64,000 nt of DNA from Bradyrhizobium sp. LLZ17. Its GTDB lineage: Bacteria > Pseudomonadota > Alphaproteobacteria > Rhizobiales > Xanthobacteraceae. Shown here in pieces: positions 61,881-64,000 of the stretch. Each line of letters opens with the position of its first letter. Position 1 is the first letter of the stretch. Below the pieces are notes generated by a model that saw nothing but the letters and a program-made list of their open reading frames with translations, was not told where the DNA came from and did not search any database. A program made the position numbers and the translations under genes. The DNA is taken from positions 7,669,001 to 7,733,000 of the forward strand of contig NZ_CP165734.1 in assembly GCF_041200145.1 (NCBI RefSeq), written 5' to 3'.

Positions 61881-61938
61881 TGGCGCCGCAGACGATCATT
61901 CCCCAAAGCGCAATGCTGATCTGGATGGCGTCCAGCAT
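61849..61938 (-). CDS. 29-residue membrane micro-protein
   Basis: MLDAIQISIALWGMIVCGAI followed by KAAQLAHYF. It is a single amphipathic-to-hydrophobic helix of a type that I believe recurs in Bradyrhizobium. A GGGAACGGGAC ribosome-like site precedes the ATG. Being so short, it rests on composition and memory only. Confidence 0.4.
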   Translation of the reverse strand: MLDAIQISIALWGMIVCGAIKAAQLAHYF

Positions 61939-62236
61939 GTCCCGTTCCCCCGTGAACTAATTGTTGGGTTTTTTGATTAGAGCCGCGAAGTCGCAAGCAG
62001 GGCTCAGGCTACAGGCGCCGAGGGTACCGGAGCGATTCCGGATAACTACGGTGCGGGATACTGTCCTACTAAATCGGACGGAAGCCCGGCATCCCCCAGC
62101 CCGCGCCGCGCGAGCATCCTCGTCTATAGCGACAGCAGAAACCCAGCTGCGTGCGACCAAACTGAGACTGGATGCGGCGCACACGCCTATGTCGCAGCGA
62201 GTCTGCGGCACAGACTAACGGAAGGTAACAATTCAC
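61939..62236. other. Intergenic region, nothing recognised
   Basis: About 300 bases between the micro-protein start and the solute-binding protein stop. Open frames here have neither signals nor family likeness. Confidence 0.4.
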
Positions 62237-63548
62237 CTAACTGCGCATGAAGCCTTCGCACTCGCCTTCGGCCCAGGCAAGTGCGTTCTCGAGTGGCTCG
62301 CCTTGCGCGTAACGTAGCGCCATCTTGGTCATCGTCGCGCGCGTGTAGATCTGCTGCGCAACCTTCGGCGGAGCGGGCCACCCCGCAATCGATAGGCTCT
62401 GCTGCTTGAAGGGGTTAGCATAATGGTAAAGGGTACCTTTTGGTGGCTCCGCTGCTGCCCATACGGGCAGCGTGGTCACCTTTTCATAGGCTGGCACCTC
62501 ATAGCCGGCGCTGGCGATCACAAGTTGCTCAATTGATAACGGCAGCGACAAATGCGCAAGCAGGCTTTTTGCTGCTTCCTTGTTCTTCGAAAACGCCCAT
62601 ATGGTCCAAAAGGCGGGGAGATAGGGCGCGAAGCGACCCTTAGGGCCAGCCGGGAATCCATCGGTCCATAATTGTTCGGCAACTCGAGGCGCGTCGCGCT
62701 TGGCAACTGCCCACGCACTCGGCGGATTACAGATTAGCGCGCCTTTGCCTGAGATCAGCCATTTGTTGTTTGACGAATCGTCCCATGCGCCCGCGTCTGG
62801 CGGCAGGAAAGCAAGCAGCCGCTTGTAGAATTCCAGCGCCTCCCGTACCTCGTCGGTCCTAACAGTGAGATTGCCGTCAGCGTCGACTAGATGAGCGCCG
62901 AATGACTCAAAGATAGCCCCGGCTGTACACACGCTATCGTTGGTGTCGCCCAGTCCAATTCCGAACGGGAAGCCGGCCTTGTGGCAGTCTTTCGCTGCCT
63001 TCAGGAACGTATCCATCGTCCAATCTTCGGCTTTCGGCGGCAAGCCTGCCGGATACATCGCCTGCACATCAATTTTGGCATGCTCCTTCAGCAAGTCGAT
63101 CCGGGAGCAGGGGGGCTGAAGCTGGCTGCCTTGGCACGCGGGAACGCCGATCCATCTACCGTTAGCCTGAGCGAGATATCTGACCGTTCCGTTCACGTCG
63201 CCGTTTTGCTTGAGAACCGGCTCCATCACGTCGTCAACGGGTTCGAGCAATTCGGCAAAACCCTGCGGCGACCATGTCGCTAGACGCAGAATATCGTGAC
63301 CGGTTTTCGCTTGTGCCTCGGCTTGGCTGGTTAGGAGCAGCTTGTTACCCTGGCTCCTCGACCTTTTCCCTCTCTGCCCATTCCCTGACGAGATCCGTCG
63401 AGGCTTTGTTTGCTCCCGGTACCCAGTGATCCCAGAAGCCTATGGTCAGCTTGCCAGCCGCGTAGGCACCATGAACATACGGAGCGGTGATGAGCGTTGC
63501 TGATGTGGTCGCGGCGGCAGCGACGAATTCTCGTCGAGATAGTCTCAT
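62237..63548 (-). pseudogene. Extracellular solute-binding protein (sugar ABC type), broken near 63347
   Basis: A family-1 solute-binding protein. The N-terminal frame (ATG 63548) has a Tat-like signal MRLSRREFVAAAATTSATLI and KLTIGFWDHWVPGANKASTD, ending at a TAA after REWAEREKVEEPG. The second frame continues GNKLLLTSQAEAQAKTGHDI, then WSPQGFAELLEPVDDVMEPV and a long intact C-terminal part to 62237. Around the join some seven residues expected between KVE and SQGNK are missing, so this looks like a small deletion as well as a frame change. No permease or ATPase gene is adjacent. It is probably a dead orphan. Confidence 0.7.
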
Positions 63549-64000
63549 TGGCTTGCTCCCCGGGTTGACGGCGCTTCTGCGCTGCACTGACCGCGCGACA
63601 GGGGGGATGCTCTTGAGTGCTATTTAGCCGCGACTTTCGCCTGTGGCAGCTCCTAAGCCAAGCGGTCATCTAAAGCTCAAAGCTGAGCTGCAGCAAGCAA
63701 AGTTATCCGTCAACCACTCTGTCGCAACCCTGTTAGTGGTCGCGCCATCCTCTCGCGCCAAGTAAAGGCTGTCGCGTAACCAACCAACCTCCGGAGCTTG
63801 AGAAGCAGAGCTTATGGAGGTCGTTTGCGTAATCTAATTGACGCTCAGACATTGCAGGGTATGGATGAACTTCGGAGCATCGCGGCGAAACAGACTCAAT
63901 CTCACCCCGCAGAATCGTCGCGACCAGACTGAGCCTGACCAGTTCCAGAATTAACCCGTAGCACGGACATCAATCTTAATGTGAGGCTTTGATTGCAGCG
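63549..64000. other. Right-end region, no gene recognised
   Basis: About 450 bases. A short plus-strand frame ends GMDELRSIAAKQTQSHPAES but lacks a convincing start. Nothing else is recognisable; a gene may begin beyond the edge. Confidence 0.35.

Overview
The window looks like chromosomal DNA of a slow-growing rhizobium, most likely Bradyrhizobium. The evidence is high GC, small secreted and DUF6894-type proteins, a GcrA-like regulator, a phasin, two Nramp-like transporters of the DDDPS type, SoxCD, and several dispersed palindromic repeats of the kind common in Bradyrhizobium and Rhodopseudomonas. There is no rRNA or tRNA gene to fix the taxonomy, so the genus is an inference. Layout: (1) 1-21.5 kb is a nitrogen-scavenging region. 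A minus-strand operon (8581 to 2642) encodes a BMP-type nucleobase/nucleoside ABC importer (binding protein, two permeases, ATPase), a biuret hydrolase and a guanine-deaminase-like enzyme. It is preceded by a near-perfect sigma-54 promoter. Around it lie a second ABC ATPase, an outer-membrane protein, an allantoate-amidohydrolase-like enzyme, a DctA-type carrier with its own sigma-54 promoter, a formamidase, a TetR regulator, an adenine deaminase and an AzgA-type purine permease. Between dctA and the formamidase gene sits a 3.2-kb island bounded by inverted repeats and filled with decayed transposases, a probable xanthine-dehydrogenase scrap and a DHFR/RibD-like gene. (2) 21.5-32.3 kb holds a vWA/MoxR pair, a quinone oxidoreductase, an S24 (LexA/CI-like) repressor with three matching operators, a GcrA-like protein, a phasin, a cytochrome c and small secreted proteins. 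(3) 32.3-38.7 kb holds a divergent unit: a TpsB-type outer-membrane transporter, a secreted FecR-domain protein with a low-complexity tail, and a CHASE2-PAS-GGDEF-EAL protein. (4) 38.9-45 kb holds arginase, SoxC and SoxD, an enolase-superfamily acid-sugar dehydratase and the first Nramp-like transporter. (5) 45-53.4 kb has many very small genes, a Crp/Fnr regulator, a second Nramp-like transporter, dispersed repeats and one intact IS1182-family element (51741-53395). (6) 53.4-64 kb is a sparse accessory stretch of tiny proteins, a metallo-beta-lactamase-fold protein, a cupin protein, two decayed ATP-dependent DNA ligase fragments and a broken sugar-type solute-binding protein. How the genes work together: the products of the first 21 kb would import purines and related compounds and release ammonia from adenine, guanine, an allantoate-type ureide, biuret and formamide. 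The sigma-54 promoters fit control by nitrogen status and, for dctA, by C4-dicarboxylates. Quality caution: at least a dozen otherwise well-conserved genes carry one single-base or few-base frame break, several at G/C runs. Sequencing error is the simplest explanation for most of them, so those genes are reported as coding with an interrupted frame.
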